Source: JALCSJ01 sp036788835
GTDB lineage: Bacteria; Bacillota; Negativicutes; Acidaminococcales; Acidaminococcaceae
Direction: 5' to 3'
Length of the DNA: 62,065 bases
Assembly (NCBI GenBank): GCA_036788835.1
Contig: DAIQMR010000011.1
Location: forward strand, 1 to 62,065
The notes below the pieces were generated by a model, which saw only the letters and a program-made list of their open reading frames with translations, searched no databases and had not been told where the DNA came from. Made by a program: the position numbers and the translations under genes. This document shows positions 8,995 to 18,383 of this stretch, piece by piece (positions within the stretch are counted from its first letter, which is position 1; each line of letters begins with the position of its first letter).

Positions 8995-10008
8995 ATGATT
9001 ATTGTAATGAAAGCGGGAGCACCGGAAAGTGAAAGTGAAAGAATTAAAAGCCATTTGATAGCCAAAGGCTTCGCTATCCACGAAAGTAAGGGAGTTAATC
9101 ACTGTATTTTAGGTATTGTTGGCGATACCAGCTCTCTGGACCCTGACCAGCTGGCGGTCAATGAGTGGGTGGAAAAAGTTATGCGGGTTCAGGAACCCTT
9201 CAAGAGAGCCAATCGCATGTTCCATCCGGAAAACACTATTGTGGATGTAAGCGGTGTTAAAGTAGGGGGCAAGAGGCTTGTGGTTATGGCCGGTCCGTGT
9301 TCTATTGAAACAACAGAACAAATGAACACTGTTGCCAAAGCTGTGAAAGCAGCAGGAGCCGGCATACTTAGGGGAGGAGCGTTCAAACCCAGGACTTCGC
9401 CTTACTCTTTCCAAGGGTTAAAGGAAAAAGGGCTTGATATGTTGGAGGAAGCAGGGAAAAATAACGGGCTGCCCATAGTGACAGAAATCATGTCAGCTGA
9501 TAAAATAGAAGAGTTCATTGGGAAAGTGGACCTTATTCAAGTAGGGGCAAGGAACATGCAGAATTTCGATTTGTTAAAAGAGTTGGGCAAGACTAATGTG
9601 CCTATTCTTTTAAAACGTGGCATGGCAGCGACTATTGAAGAATGGCTTATGTCCGCAGAGTATATTATGAGCAACGGCAATGAGAATGTTATTTTGTGCG
9701 AACGGGGCATCAGAACATTCGAAACCTACACTCGCAACACATTGGACCTAAGCGCGGTGCTGGCAGTAAAGCGTCTCAGCCATTTACCTGTTATTGTGGA
9801 CCCCAGCCATGCTGCCGGGAAATGGTGGATGGTGGACGGGCTGGCCAAGGCTGCTGTGGCCGTGGGCGCCGACGGACTTATGATTGAAGTTCATAACGAT
9901 CCGGAAAATGCTTGGTGTGATGGGGCACAAAGCCTGAAACCGGAAAGATTTGCTCAATTGATGAAAGAAATTAAAAACATCGCGGAGGATGTTGGACGGG
10001 AGCTCTAA
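8995..10008 (+). CDS. aroF: 3-deoxy-7-phosphoheptulonate (DAHP) synthase, Thermotoga-type
   Basis: Condenses phosphoenolpyruvate and erythrose 4-phosphate, the entry step to the shikimate pathway. The 337 residues contain an N-terminal ferredoxin-like domain (about 1-70) and the catalytic barrel with MAGPCSIE (about 99-106), the GARNMQNF and LLKRG motifs, and DPSHAAGK. The N-terminal domain marks the type I-beta class; in studied relatives it closes over the active site when Tyr or Phe binds, so feedback inhibition is likely. A strong AGGAGG site precedes the ATG. It is the first gene of a six-gene operon, and its stop overlaps the tyrA start (TAATG). Confidence 0.95.
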   Translation: MIIVMKAGAPESESERIKSHLIAKGFAIHESKGVNHCILGIVGDTSSLDPDQLAVNEWVEKVMRVQEPFKRANRMFHPENTIVDVSGVKVGGKRLVVMAGPCSIETTEQMNTVAKAVKAAGAGILRGGAFKPRTSPYSFQGLKEKGLDMLEEAGKNNGLPIVTEIMSADKIEEFIGKVDLIQVGARNMQNFDLLKELGKTNVPILLKRGMAATIEEWLMSAEYIMSNGNENVILCERGIRTFETYTRNTLDLSAVLAVKRLSHLPVIVDPSHAAGKWWMVDGLAKAAVAVGADGLMIEVHNDPENAWCDGAQSLKPERFAQLMKEIKNIAEDVGREL

Positions 10009-10880
10009 TGAAAAAAATCAGGGATACGGTTTTCGCTATTATTGGTTTGGGTTTAATCGGTGGGTCATATGCAAAAGCGCTGCGCAATCTAAAAGCCAAA
10101 AAGATTATCGGGGTAAACAGGAATAAAATAGTGGGACTTATGGCCAAAGATGAAGGCTATATAGACACATTCTGTGATTTCAGTTCTCCGGATTTACGGG
10201 AAGCTGATGTGATTATTTGCACTATTTATCCTAATGTGTTTTATGAGTTCGTGAAAAATAACGTACAGCGCTTCAAGGAGGATGTTCTGCTGACAGATGC
10301 TATGGGTATTAAGGGAGACGTGCCGGAGAAGATTGATAAAATCTTGGGGCCGGATATGGATTTTGTGGCAGCCCATCCTATGGCAGGACGGGAAGGTAAG
10401 GGTTACGGACAAAGTGCCGCGGAAATATTCAATGGCTCTAATTATATTATTATCAAGCGGGATGGCAATAAACGGTCAAATGTCAGCTGGTTGGGGGCCA
10501 TGGCCAAAGATTTGGGCTGTAAGAACGTAGTGGAGCTTACTGTTAAAGAACATGATGCTATTATAGCTTATACCAGTGATTTGCCTCATGTGATGGCAGT
10601 ATCTTTGATGAATAGTGATTCCCTGAACGATAATACCAAGTACTTTATTGCGGGAAGCTTCCGGGATGCCACCAGAGTGGCAGATATAAATTCTGCCTTG
10701 TGGAAAGAATTGTTTTTGCTGAACAAAGAAAATGTTGTCGGGGAAATCCAAAAGCTTCAGAACCAATTGGCGGCCTGGTCGGAAGCCTTAAAAAATAACG
10801 ACGAAGAAAAATTGGTTGCCATGATGGAAAAGGCTAAGACTCAGCGAAAGGAATTATTCAATGCCAAAAATTATCGTTGA
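10008..10880 (+). CDS. tyrA: Prephenate dehydrogenase
   Basis: Oxidatively decarboxylates prephenate to 4-hydroxyphenylpyruvate for tyrosine synthesis. The 290-residue protein has an N-terminal Rossmann fold with GLGLIG at 13-18 and the catalytic-histidine region AAHPMAGREG. There is no chorismate mutase domain and no C-terminal ACT domain, so it is a stand-alone enzyme whose control probably sits at aroF and the attenuator. The start codon overlaps the aroF stop by one base, and the 3' end overlaps aroB by 20 bases, indicating tight translational coupling. Confidence 0.93.
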   Translation: MKKIRDTVFAIIGLGLIGGSYAKALRNLKAKKIIGVNRNKIVGLMAKDEGYIDTFCDFSSPDLREADVIICTIYPNVFYEFVKNNVQRFKEDVLLTDAMGIKGDVPEKIDKILGPDMDFVAAHPMAGREGKGYGQSAAEIFNGSNYIIIKRDGNKRSNVSWLGAMAKDLGCKNVVELTVKEHDAIIAYTSDLPHVMAVSLMNSDSLNDNTKYFIAGSFRDATRVADINSALWKELFLLNKENVVGEIQKLQNQLAAWSEALKNNDEEKLVAMMEKAKTQRKELFNAKNYR

Positions 10881-11922
10881 TTTGGGAGAGAAATCTTACA
10901 ATATAGAAATTGCTTCCGGCTTGTGGAGCCAAATGGGACAAGCTATCAGAAAACTATCTCAGGCAGATAAAGCCGCCATTATTACCGATACAACAGTGGA
11001 TGGCTTGTATGGAGCAGGACTGGACGCTCAGCTCCAAGATGCCGGCTTTACCGTCAGGCGTATTGTTTTCCCTGCAGGGGAGAAGCATAAAACTATTACA
11101 ACTTTAGCTGGCGTTTATGGGCAAATGGCAGATTTTGGCTTAACAAGGAAAGACTTGGTGATTACTCTGGGAGGCGGGGTAGTCGGTGATTTAGGTGGAT
11201 TTGCCGCAGCGACCTTTTTGCGGGGAATAGATTTTATTCAAGTTCCCACCACCTTACTGGCACAGATTGACAGCAGTGTGGGAGGCAAAGTAGCGGTAGA
11301 CCTTCCTGCGGGGAAAAATTTAGTGGGAAATTTCTACCAGCCCAAAGGCGTGCTGATTGACCCTCAATTGTTGGATTCTTTGTCTTCCCGGTATTTACAT
11401 GATGGTTTGGCGGAGGTTATTAAATGCGGGGCTTTTGGTGATGAGGAAATGTTTCATCATTTGGAAGAATACAAAGACGCTGCTGAAATGCTGCAAAATG
11501 TTAATTATATTATTGCTACCTGCTGCCGGCTGAAGGCCAAAGTCGTAGCCGAAGACGAGCGGGATGAAGGGGCAAGGATGGTATTGAATTTCGGCCATAC
11601 CATCGGTCACGCTGTGGAGAAATATTTCAACTACGGAAAATACACTCATGGAGAAGCAGTGGCAATAGGCATGGTGCGCATGACAAAACAAACCGAATCC
11701 TTGGGACTGACGGTTAGGGGCACGGCAGCCAGACTGACAAAAATCTTGGAAAAGTACAGCCTGCCAACTGATGTGGAAATACCAACTCAGAGCATTATTG
11801 CCGTAGTAGCCATGGACAAGAAAAAACGGGGCAACAGTTTGACTATCGTCACTATTCCTAAAATAGGAGAAAGCAGATTATTGAAAATTCCCTTCGAGGA
11901 ATTGGCAAAATACGTAGGCTGA
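10861..11922 (+). CDS. aroB: 3-dehydroquinate synthase
   Basis: Cyclises DAHP to 3-dehydroquinate with NAD and a divalent metal. The 353 residues match the family length. The NAD-binding stretch LGGGVVGDLGGF and the following QVPTTLLAQIDSSVGGK active-site region are intact, as are the metal-ligand motif near GHTIGHAVE and the later HGEAVAIG. It lies within the operon, starting inside the last 20 bases of tyrA. Confidence 0.96.
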   Translation: MPKIIVDLGEKSYNIEIASGLWSQMGQAIRKLSQADKAAIITDTTVDGLYGAGLDAQLQDAGFTVRRIVFPAGEKHKTITTLAGVYGQMADFGLTRKDLVITLGGGVVGDLGGFAAATFLRGIDFIQVPTTLLAQIDSSVGGKVAVDLPAGKNLVGNFYQPKGVLIDPQLLDSLSSRYLHDGLAEVIKCGAFGDEEMFHHLEEYKDAAEMLQNVNYIIATCCRLKAKVVAEDERDEGARMVLNFGHTIGHAVEKYFNYGKYTHGEAVAIGMVRMTKQTESLGLTVRGTAARLTKILEKYSLPTDVEIPTQSIIAVVAMDKKKRGNSLTIVTIPKIGESRLLKIPFEELAKYVG

Positions 11923-11929
11923 GGTAATT

Positions 11930-13207
11930 ATGAGAACATTAAAGCTAACACCACAAAGCTTAAAGGGCAAGATAAATATACCATCATCTAAAAGTATGGG
12001 GCACAGGGAAATCATTTGCGCGGCATTGGCCCAAGGACGCAGCTCTGTATCCAATGTAAGCATGTCAAAAGATATTTTGGCTACCAAAGCGGGCATGGAG
12101 GCTCTGGGAGCGAAAATATCTTATGAAGAGGGAGCGGACAAAAGAGCGACTTTCACTATAGAAGGTTCTGCTCCTCACATAGTTAAGGAAACTATTGATT
12201 GCGGAGAGTCCGGTTCCACACTACGCTTTCTTCTGCCGGTAGCGGCCCTGAGCAATAAGCAGGTTACCTTTATGGGCAGTGGGAAATTAGGCTCCCGACC
12301 TTTGGAGCCATACTTTAAAATTTTCCGTCACCAGGGACTGGAATTTACCACGGGAAAGGGAAGCAATTTTCCTTTAAGCTTGACAGGCCCTCTGCAACCG
12401 GGAAAATTTTCTTTGCCTGGGAATGTAAGCAGCCAGTTTATCAGCGGCTTGCTTTTTGCCCTGCCATTATTGCCAGGCATTTCTCATATTACTATTACTA
12501 CACCCTTGGAATCTCAAAGCTACGTGGCGCTTACACTTAGTGCCTTAGCCAAGTACGGAATAAAAATAGAACAGGAAAATTTCTTGCATTATACAATTGC
12601 CGGCAAGCAAAGCTATAAAAATTGTCAGTCTCAGGTAGAAGGAGATTTTTCTCAGGCGGCATTTTGGCTGGTGGCAGGTATATTGGGCAGCAAGATTATA
12701 GCCAAAGGCATTAGCCAAAAGTCTTTGCAGGGAGATAAAAAAATCATAGAAATTTTAGAAAAGATGGGAGCAAAGCTTACCATAGAAGCAGATAGTGTTA
12801 CGGCTGAGCAGACCGTTACTCACAGTACTGTTATCGACGCAGGGGACTGCCCGGATATTATTCCTGTGCTGGCGGTTTTGGCGGCGGTGAGCCAAGGGAC
12901 TACAGAAATAATTCATGCAGAACGACTGCGAATTAAAGAATGTGACAGACTGAAAGCCATGGCTACAGAATTGAATAAAATCGGCGGCCATGTAACAGAA
13001 AAACCGGACGGCCTGATCATAGAAGGCGTGGAAAGCTTCACCGGAGGAACAGTCGATAGCTGGAATGACCACCGTATAGCTATGAGCATGGCGGTGGCTA
13101 GTATTAAATGCAGGAAACCATTAATTGTGCAGGGAGCAGAAGCAGTGGCAAAGTCTTATCCGGTTTTTTGGGATGATTTCGCGGCTTTAGGAGGGAAATA
13201 TGAGTAG
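11930..13207 (+). CDS. aroA: 3-phosphoshikimate 1-carboxyvinyltransferase (EPSP synthase)
   Basis: Adds enolpyruvate from PEP to shikimate 3-phosphate. The 425-residue product has the N-terminal PSSKSMGHR motif with the PEP-binding lysine at about 21, the CGESGSTLRF loop, and the RIKECDRL motif near residue 328. It begins seven bases after aroB with a GAGGTA site and overlaps aroC by eight bases. Glyphosate sensitivity cannot be judged safely by eye. Confidence 0.96.
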   Translation: MRTLKLTPQSLKGKINIPSSKSMGHREIICAALAQGRSSVSNVSMSKDILATKAGMEALGAKISYEEGADKRATFTIEGSAPHIVKETIDCGESGSTLRFLLPVAALSNKQVTFMGSGKLGSRPLEPYFKIFRHQGLEFTTGKGSNFPLSLTGPLQPGKFSLPGNVSSQFISGLLFALPLLPGISHITITTPLESQSYVALTLSALAKYGIKIEQENFLHYTIAGKQSYKNCQSQVEGDFSQAAFWLVAGILGSKIIAKGISQKSLQGDKKIIEILEKMGAKLTIEADSVTAEQTVTHSTVIDAGDCPDIIPVLAVLAAVSQGTTEIIHAERLRIKECDRLKAMATELNKIGGHVTEKPDGLIIEGVESFTGGTVDSWNDHRIAMSMAVASIKCRKPLIVQGAEAVAKSYPVFWDDFAALGGKYE

Positions 13208-14294
13208 TACATGGGGAGAGCAAATTAAAATGACTATTTTCGGTGAGTCTCACGGACCGGCTATAGGATTAGTCATGGATGGGTTGCCCGCCGGCATAGA
13301 GCTAGACATGGAGGCCATTAATAAAGAAATGCAAAGACGTGCCCCGGGTCAGAGCAAACTGGCTACGGCTCGTTCTGAAAAAGACCAATATATTATTGAA
13401 AGCGGCATATTTCAAGGTAAAACTACGGGTATGCCTATTTGTGCTATTATTCCTAACAGTGATCAGCATTCCAACGACTATAGTATTTTAAAAGACGTAA
13501 TGCGGCCGGGGCACGGTGATTACCCCGGACATGTGAAATGGGGCGGGAACAATGATTACAGGGGCGGAGGGAGCTTCTCCGGGCGTCTGACAGCCTGTCT
13601 GGTACTGATGGGCGCCGTGGCTAAACAGCTATTGGCCAAAGAGGGTGTTTATGTAGGTGCCCATATTGCTTCACTGGGTCCTATTCAAGACAGCAAATTT
13701 AATCCTTTAGGCGAAGACAAAGATACTTTTACTGCTTTAAGCTCAGAATATTTACCTGTATTAATAAAAGAGAAAAGTATTGCTATGGAGGAAATGATCC
13801 TCAGGGCTAGGGAAAGTAAAAATTCCGTAGGCGGAACTATTGAGTGTCAGATAACGGGAGTGCCCGTTGGTTTGGGAGAACCTTATTTCGATTCCGTGGA
13901 AAGCCGTCTGGCCCACGCCGCCTTCTCCGTACCGGCCGTTAAGGCCATTGAATTTGGCAAAGGCTTTGAACTGGCGCAAATGCAGGGCAGTGAGGCCAAT
14001 GACCCTATGCGCATGGACCAAGGCAAGGTTAAAACCACCAGCAATAATAACGGCGGAGTTTTGGGGGGTATCAGTAACGGTATGCCCATCAACTTTACCG
14101 TGGCAATCAAACCCACACCCTCCATTGCCCTGCCTCAAAACACGGTAAATATTACCGAGGGAAAAGATACGGTGTTGGAAATCAAGGGTAGGCACGATCC
14201 CTGCATAGTACCGAGGGCTGTGCCGGTAGTAGAAGGCATAGCTGCCTGGACGATTTTGGATTTATTATATTTAGCAGGGGGTCGGAATAAATAA
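13200..14294 (+). CDS. aroC: Chorismate synthase
   Basis: Makes chorismate from EPSP in a reaction needing reduced FMN. The 364 residues contain the three family signatures: GESHGPAIG near the start, RPGHGDYPG followed by GGGSFSGR, and RHDPCIVPRAVPV near the C-terminus. The start overlaps the 3' end of aroA (GGAGGGAAATATG supplies the ribosome site), and its stop overlaps the next ATG by one base. It completes the chorismate end of the operon. Confidence 0.96.
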   Translation: MSSTWGEQIKMTIFGESHGPAIGLVMDGLPAGIELDMEAINKEMQRRAPGQSKLATARSEKDQYIIESGIFQGKTTGMPICAIIPNSDQHSNDYSILKDVMRPGHGDYPGHVKWGGNNDYRGGGSFSGRLTACLVLMGAVAKQLLAKEGVYVGAHIASLGPIQDSKFNPLGEDKDTFTALSSEYLPVLIKEKSIAMEEMILRARESKNSVGGTIECQITGVPVGLGEPYFDSVESRLAHAAFSVPAVKAIEFGKGFELAQMQGSEANDPMRMDQGKVKTTSNNNGGVLGGISNGMPINFTVAIKPTPSIALPQNTVNITEGKDTVLEIKGRHDPCIVPRAVPVVEGIAAWTILDLLYLAGGRNK

Positions 14295-15706
14295 TGGAGA
14301 AAAAAAGAGCAGTGAGTACAAAAAAAGTCAGCAGCAAAGAGACTAAAGCCGAGAAAAAAATTCCCATTGGTTACCAAGGTGTAGAGGGTGCCTATGGGCA
14401 TATGGCCACAGAAGCTTACTTCGCAGGGAAAGGAGTAAGCTTAAAGAATTTCCTTACTTTTGAAGATGTTGTTAAGGCAGTGGTGGATGAAAAAATAAAG
14501 TACGGAGTATTGCCTATTGAAAATTCCTCTACCGGTGGCATTACTGAAGTATATGATTTGATCCGTCGCTATAATTGCTATATTATCGGCGAACAATGCG
14601 TCAAGGTGGAGCACTGTCTGTTAGCTTTTCCCGGCACGAAAATGGAAAACATTACAGAAGTTTATTCTCATCCTCAGGGCTTCGCCCAGTGCCGTCCTTT
14701 CTTTAGGCAGTATCCCAAAATGCAGCTGCTGAACTATTACAATACTGCTAAATCTGCCGAATTGGTAGCAGAGAAGGAAACTACATATATGGCAGCAGTG
14801 GCGGGAGCTCAGGCGGCCAAACTCTATGGGCTGGAGATTTTGGCCAGGGGGATTAATGCCAATACCAGTAATTACACCCGGTTTTTTATTATTGCCAAGA
14901 ATCCTAAGACCAGCGTTAAAGCAAATAAAATAACCGTAGTAGTAGCCTTAAAGCATGAGCCGGGTTCCTTGTACAGAATGCTGGGGTGTTTTGCCAATAA
15001 TAATATCAATATGCTGAACATCGAGTCCAGGCCTATTGCCGGACGTCCCTGGGAATACTTCTTCCACATAGATGTGAGCGGCAATATGGCTGATGCCAAT
15101 GTGAAAAAGGCTATGCTGGAATTAAAGGACGATGTGGTATATCGGAAGATTTTGGGCAATTATGTTACTGCTCAGGAAACAGTCCAGCCAGAACCTGCCT
15201 TGACGAAAAACATTGTCCTTATTGGTATGCCGGGAGTAGGGAAAACCTCAGTGGGGCGCCGGCTGGCTCAGAAATTAAAAGTACCTTTTTTTGATGTAGA
15301 CAGGATGATTGTTAAAATTTCCGGTCATACTGTCAAAGAACTTTTTGCTGTCAGTGAAGATAATTTCAGAACCCAGGAAACAGAAGCAGTCAAGGTCCTT
15401 TCCGAAAAACAGGGAGTAGTCATTGCCTGTGGGGGCGGTGTCATCCTGCGTGATATTAATATGAACCTGCTCCACAAAAACGGCATGGTGTTTTTTCTAA
15501 ACAGAAGTCCCGATGATATTGTCAAAGATGTAAATACTTCAACCAGACCGCTTTTGGCCGCAGGAAAGGAAAAGGTTCTGGAGCTTTATGCTGCTCGTAT
15601 CAGAAAATATGTCCGGTACGGTGATTACCTAGTGGACGTGGAAGAACCCATGGCTGACACATTGCCCAAGATTGAAAAACTGGTTAGACTGACTCAGAAA
15701 AAATAG
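14294..15706 (+). CDS. pheA/aroK: Prephenate dehydratase - shikimate kinase fusion
   Basis: One 470-residue polypeptide carries two pathway enzymes. Residues about 22-205 are prephenate dehydratase (ENSSTGG, the catalytic NYTRF at 193-197), and residues about 213-285 are an ACT domain with the ESRP phenylalanine-sensing motif at 244-247. After a short linker, residues about 303-470 are shikimate kinase, with Walker A GMPGVGKTS at 311-319, the DVDRMI motif and CGGGV. So phenylalanine synthesis and an early shikimate step are covalently joined. No chorismate mutase domain is present. No frameshift or internal start suggests that it is two genes. It ends the operon, followed by a strong terminator. 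Confidence 0.92.
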   Translation: MEKKRAVSTKKVSSKETKAEKKIPIGYQGVEGAYGHMATEAYFAGKGVSLKNFLTFEDVVKAVVDEKIKYGVLPIENSSTGGITEVYDLIRRYNCYIIGEQCVKVEHCLLAFPGTKMENITEVYSHPQGFAQCRPFFRQYPKMQLLNYYNTAKSAELVAEKETTYMAAVAGAQAAKLYGLEILARGINANTSNYTRFFIIAKNPKTSVKANKITVVVALKHEPGSLYRMLGCFANNNINMLNIESRPIAGRPWEYFFHIDVSGNMADANVKKAMLELKDDVVYRKILGNYVTAQETVQPEPALTKNIVLIGMPGVGKTSVGRRLAQKLKVPFFDVDRMIVKISGHTVKELFAVSEDNFRTQETEAVKVLSEKQGVVIACGGGVILRDINMNLLHKNGMVFFLNRSPDDIVKDVNTSTRPLLAAGKEKVLELYAARIRKYVRYGDYLVDVEEPMADTLPKIEKLVRLTQKK

Positions 15707-15717
15707 CTTCTCCAAGA

Positions 15718-15753
15718 AAAAATGGAATTATCTCTGCAGATAATTCCATTTTT
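15718..15753 (+). terminator. Intrinsic terminator of the aromatic operon
   Basis: A perfect 16-base-pair stem (15718-15733 with 15738-15753) closes a four-base loop and is bounded by A and T runs on the two sides. It can therefore terminate both the aro operon and the convergent LysR gene. Confidence 0.85.
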
Positions 15754-15882
15754 GAACAATGATGATATAGGTAAAAACTATTGAAGCCATAATTTTTATA
15801 TAGTTTACAAATAACAAAGAAATTAGTACACTTTAGGCAAGTTAACAGAAAATTATGAGTTAAAAGACAACTATGTGAAGTA

Positions 15883-16770
15883 TTACCGGTAATGTTCCAC
15901 ATATTTAGCAAAAGCAGCAATAGATGGATAGGCAAGAAAATCCTTCAGGGTGACAAAATATATGGAACGATGAAAGCTATGTTCAAAGGGGATGATTTTG
16001 TAGGCGGGAGTTTTAAGCTTTTTGGCAATTGCCTTGGAAGAAAAGCCTATACCTAGATTTTCACTGACTAACTGAATGACAATATCCGGTTGGCTGGTTT
16101 GAGAAACAATAGTGGGAAGGAAACCTTGTTGTTCAAAAAACGAATCAAGCTCACCGCGAAAAGAAGAGGAAGGAGAAGGCATAATAATGTTTTCTCCCCG
16201 CAAATCATTTAAAGTCAGCATTTTTTTCTTGGCAAGAGGATTTTTCGCAGAAACAATAACGGCATAGAAGTCTTCCTGAATACAGATGTGGAAAAGCTCC
16301 GGATTTGTTAACAGGCGTGGCTCTGCTCCTGTAATAAAAATACAGTGTAAGGAACGATTGAGTAAAAGCTGCAATAATTTATTGCTGCCGTCAATGCGGA
16401 GGGAATAGTTTAAACCCGGATAGAGATGTTTATAGTCATCAAGCATTTGTAATAAATTTATGTAGCCTGCAATCCAGAGCATGCCTATTTTTAAGGTTCC
16501 AGCCTGTAAGATACTATGCTTATGCATAAGAACGGACAACTGTTCAACATCTCCCAGAATCCGTTGAGCGTGTTGGACAAATTGTTCGCCGGCATCGGTA
16601 AGAATTACAGATTTTGCCTGACGGATAAACAAAGGAATGCCCAGTTCCTTCTCTAATTTCATAATTTGCTGAGAAAGAGAAGGCTGGGAAAGGAAAAGCT
16701 TTTTGGCGGCAGAGCTGATGTTGCCGGTTTTAGCAACTTCTACGATGTAACGTAATTGTTGTAATTGCAT
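15883..16770 (-). CDS. LysR-family transcriptional regulator
   Basis: A 295-residue regulator with an N-terminal winged helix (QLRYIVEVAKTGNISSAAKKL, then SQPSLSQQI as recognition helix) and a periplasmic-binding-like effector domain. It is divergent from the DASS permease gene, the usual position for a LysR activator of its neighbour, so it probably responds to the transported acid or a related metabolite. The start is set at the ATG at 16770, where GGAG lies eight bases upstream; an in-frame GTG nine bases earlier is too close to that site. Confidence 0.88.
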   Translation of the reverse strand: MQLQQLRYIVEVAKTGNISSAAKKLFLSQPSLSQQIMKLEKELGIPLFIRQAKSVILTDAGEQFVQHAQRILGDVEQLSVLMHKHSILQAGTLKIGMLWIAGYINLLQMLDDYKHLYPGLNYSLRIDGSNKLLQLLLNRSLHCIFITGAEPRLLTNPELFHICIQEDFYAVIVSAKNPLAKKKMLTLNDLRGENIIMPSPSSSFRGELDSFFEQQGFLPTIVSQTSQPDIVIQLVSENLGIGFSSKAIAKKLKTPAYKIIPFEHSFHRSIYFVTLKDFLAYPSIAAFAKYVEHYR

Positions 16771-16904
16771 GGTACTCACTCCGATGTTCAGATTAAAACC
16801 TTAATTGCATAATATAATACTTTTTACTAAAGTACAAGAGCACAAATTTAAAGCTGGCAGGTATGTTAGAAAAATATAAATAGATATTGAAGGAGGGGTT
16901 TGTT
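16771..16904 (+). promoter_or_regulatory. Divergent control region between LysR and the DASS permease gene
   Basis: This 134-base intergenic stretch holds a TATAAT (16813-16818) on the forward strand without a good -35, as expected for a LysR-activated promoter. The overlapping string ATTGCATAATATAAT has the ATT...AAT symmetry of LysR sites. An AAGGAGGGG ribosome site for the permease lies at its right end. Confidence 0.4.
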
Positions 16905-18359
16905 GTGTCTAAAGTAAAGGATACATTTTTTCTGGTTTTATCATTGTCTATCATTGTAGGATCAAGATTTTTACCGCCCATGTGGGGTTTGTCCTCACCG
17001 GCCTTGGGAGTTTTAGGTGTTTTTATAGGTTCTTTGCTGATGTGGATAACCATTTCTATTGATTGGCCAAGTTTAATTACTCTAGTAGCTCTGGGCTTTT
17101 TACCAACATTCGGGTTTGGAAAAACTTTTGCCGGTGCTTTTGGCAATAGTACAGTGGCATTTTTGCTGTTCACGTTTATGCTGGTTTATCCATTATCCAG
17201 GACAAATTTTGTGAGACGCTGCACGGTGGCTTTTATTACCAATAGCGTTGCCAGAAGAGGACCATGGAGTTTCGTATCCTTTGTTTTTGCGGCAGTAACT
17301 TTTATGGGACTGTTTGTTTCCCCCTCTGTTTTATTTGTTGCATTTATGCCTTTTCTAGAAGATATTTTTCAAGTGTTGGCCGTGAAAAAAGGCGGTAAGA
17401 CCGGCAATATGTTAATGATGGGCACAGCATTCTGCATCAGCTTGTCCTCAGGCATGACAGCCATCGGTCACGTTTGGCCCACTTTGGCTATGGGTTTTTA
17501 CACTGCCGCAACAGGTAAGGATGTGAACCAATTTCAATTTATGGCTATGGGTATTCCTACCGGTATCATTTTAATAGTTTTATTGCTTTTGGTTTTCAAA
17601 TTTGTATATCGTCCCGATGATATTCACGAAATAGATCCGGAAAAAGCTATGAGCCTGAGAGGAACTGTTCCTCCGGCGGACCTAAAAGAACAAATTATTT
17701 TGGGGACAGTTGCTTTAACGGTTTTACTGTGGGTTGGCCCCAGCCTTTTGAAGGGTTCCTTCCCGGTTTTTTACGCAGCTATGAATAAATGCACTACCGC
17801 CATGCCACCGCTACTGGGTTGCATTATTATGTTTATGACCAAAGTTAAGGGCGAGCAAATAATGAATTTCAAAGAAGTATCAACAAAAGGCGTTCTCTGG
17901 GGCAGCATTCTGATGACAGGCGCAGCCTCCTGGCTGGGAGCCTGCCTAACCAATAAAGAAGTAGGTATCAGTGCCTGGCTGACTCATTCTCTGACACCTA
18001 TAACTGCCGGATTACCGGTCATGGGTATGGTTTTCTTCTTCATGACCTGGGTTATTTTGGAAACAAATTTTTCTTCCAATATCGTATCAACTACTGTGGT
18101 TAGTGCAGTAGCTCTTTCCGTACTCATGGCTTTGCCTGCGGGAACGGTAAGCATTGGGGCAGTGGTTTGCATGGTTGGTATCGGTGCGGCTGTTTGCAAT
18201 ATGACTCCTGCCGGACAGAGCACCATTAATACTGTGGCCATTGGCTCCGGATGGACTACAACTAAATCCATGTTTATCTGGGGTGGTATTTTTGCGGCTA
18301 TGGCAATTTTGGTTTTGACATTTATCACTTATCCAATCGGTGCTTTAATTATTTCTTGA
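16905..18359 (+). CDS. DASS/SLC13-type anion permease
   Basis: A 484-residue protein with about 12-13 membrane segments, similar in layout to divalent anion:sodium symporters (DASS, the dicarboxylate/sulfate transporter superfamily). The conserved small-residue stretches SSGMTAIG and, near the C-terminus, MTPAGQSTINTVA correspond to the paired substrate and sodium loops. The likely substrate is an organic acid. The start is the GTG at 16905, six bases after AAGGAGGGG. The FAD oxidoreductase gene follows 24 bases later in what looks like an operon with the chorismate mutase. I propose uptake of a hydroaromatic acid because of the neighbours, not from residues. Confidence 0.75.
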   Translation: MSKVKDTFFLVLSLSIIVGSRFLPPMWGLSSPALGVLGVFIGSLLMWITISIDWPSLITLVALGFLPTFGFGKTFAGAFGNSTVAFLLFTFMLVYPLSRTNFVRRCTVAFITNSVARRGPWSFVSFVFAAVTFMGLFVSPSVLFVAFMPFLEDIFQVLAVKKGGKTGNMLMMGTAFCISLSSGMTAIGHVWPTLAMGFYTAATGKDVNQFQFMAMGIPTGIILIVLLLLVFKFVYRPDDIHEIDPEKAMSLRGTVPPADLKEQIILGTVALTVLLWVGPSLLKGSFPVFYAAMNKCTTAMPPLLGCIIMFMTKVKGEQIMNFKEVSTKGVLWGSILMTGAASWLGACLTNKEVGISAWLTHSLTPITAGLPVMGMVFFFMTWVILETNFSSNIVSTTVVSAVALSVLMALPAGTVSIGAVVCMVGIGAAVCNMTPAGQSTINTVAIGSGWTTTKSMFIWGGIFAAMAILVLTFITYPIGALIIS

Positions 18360-18383
18360 GAGCAACTTTAACGGGAGGTTTGT

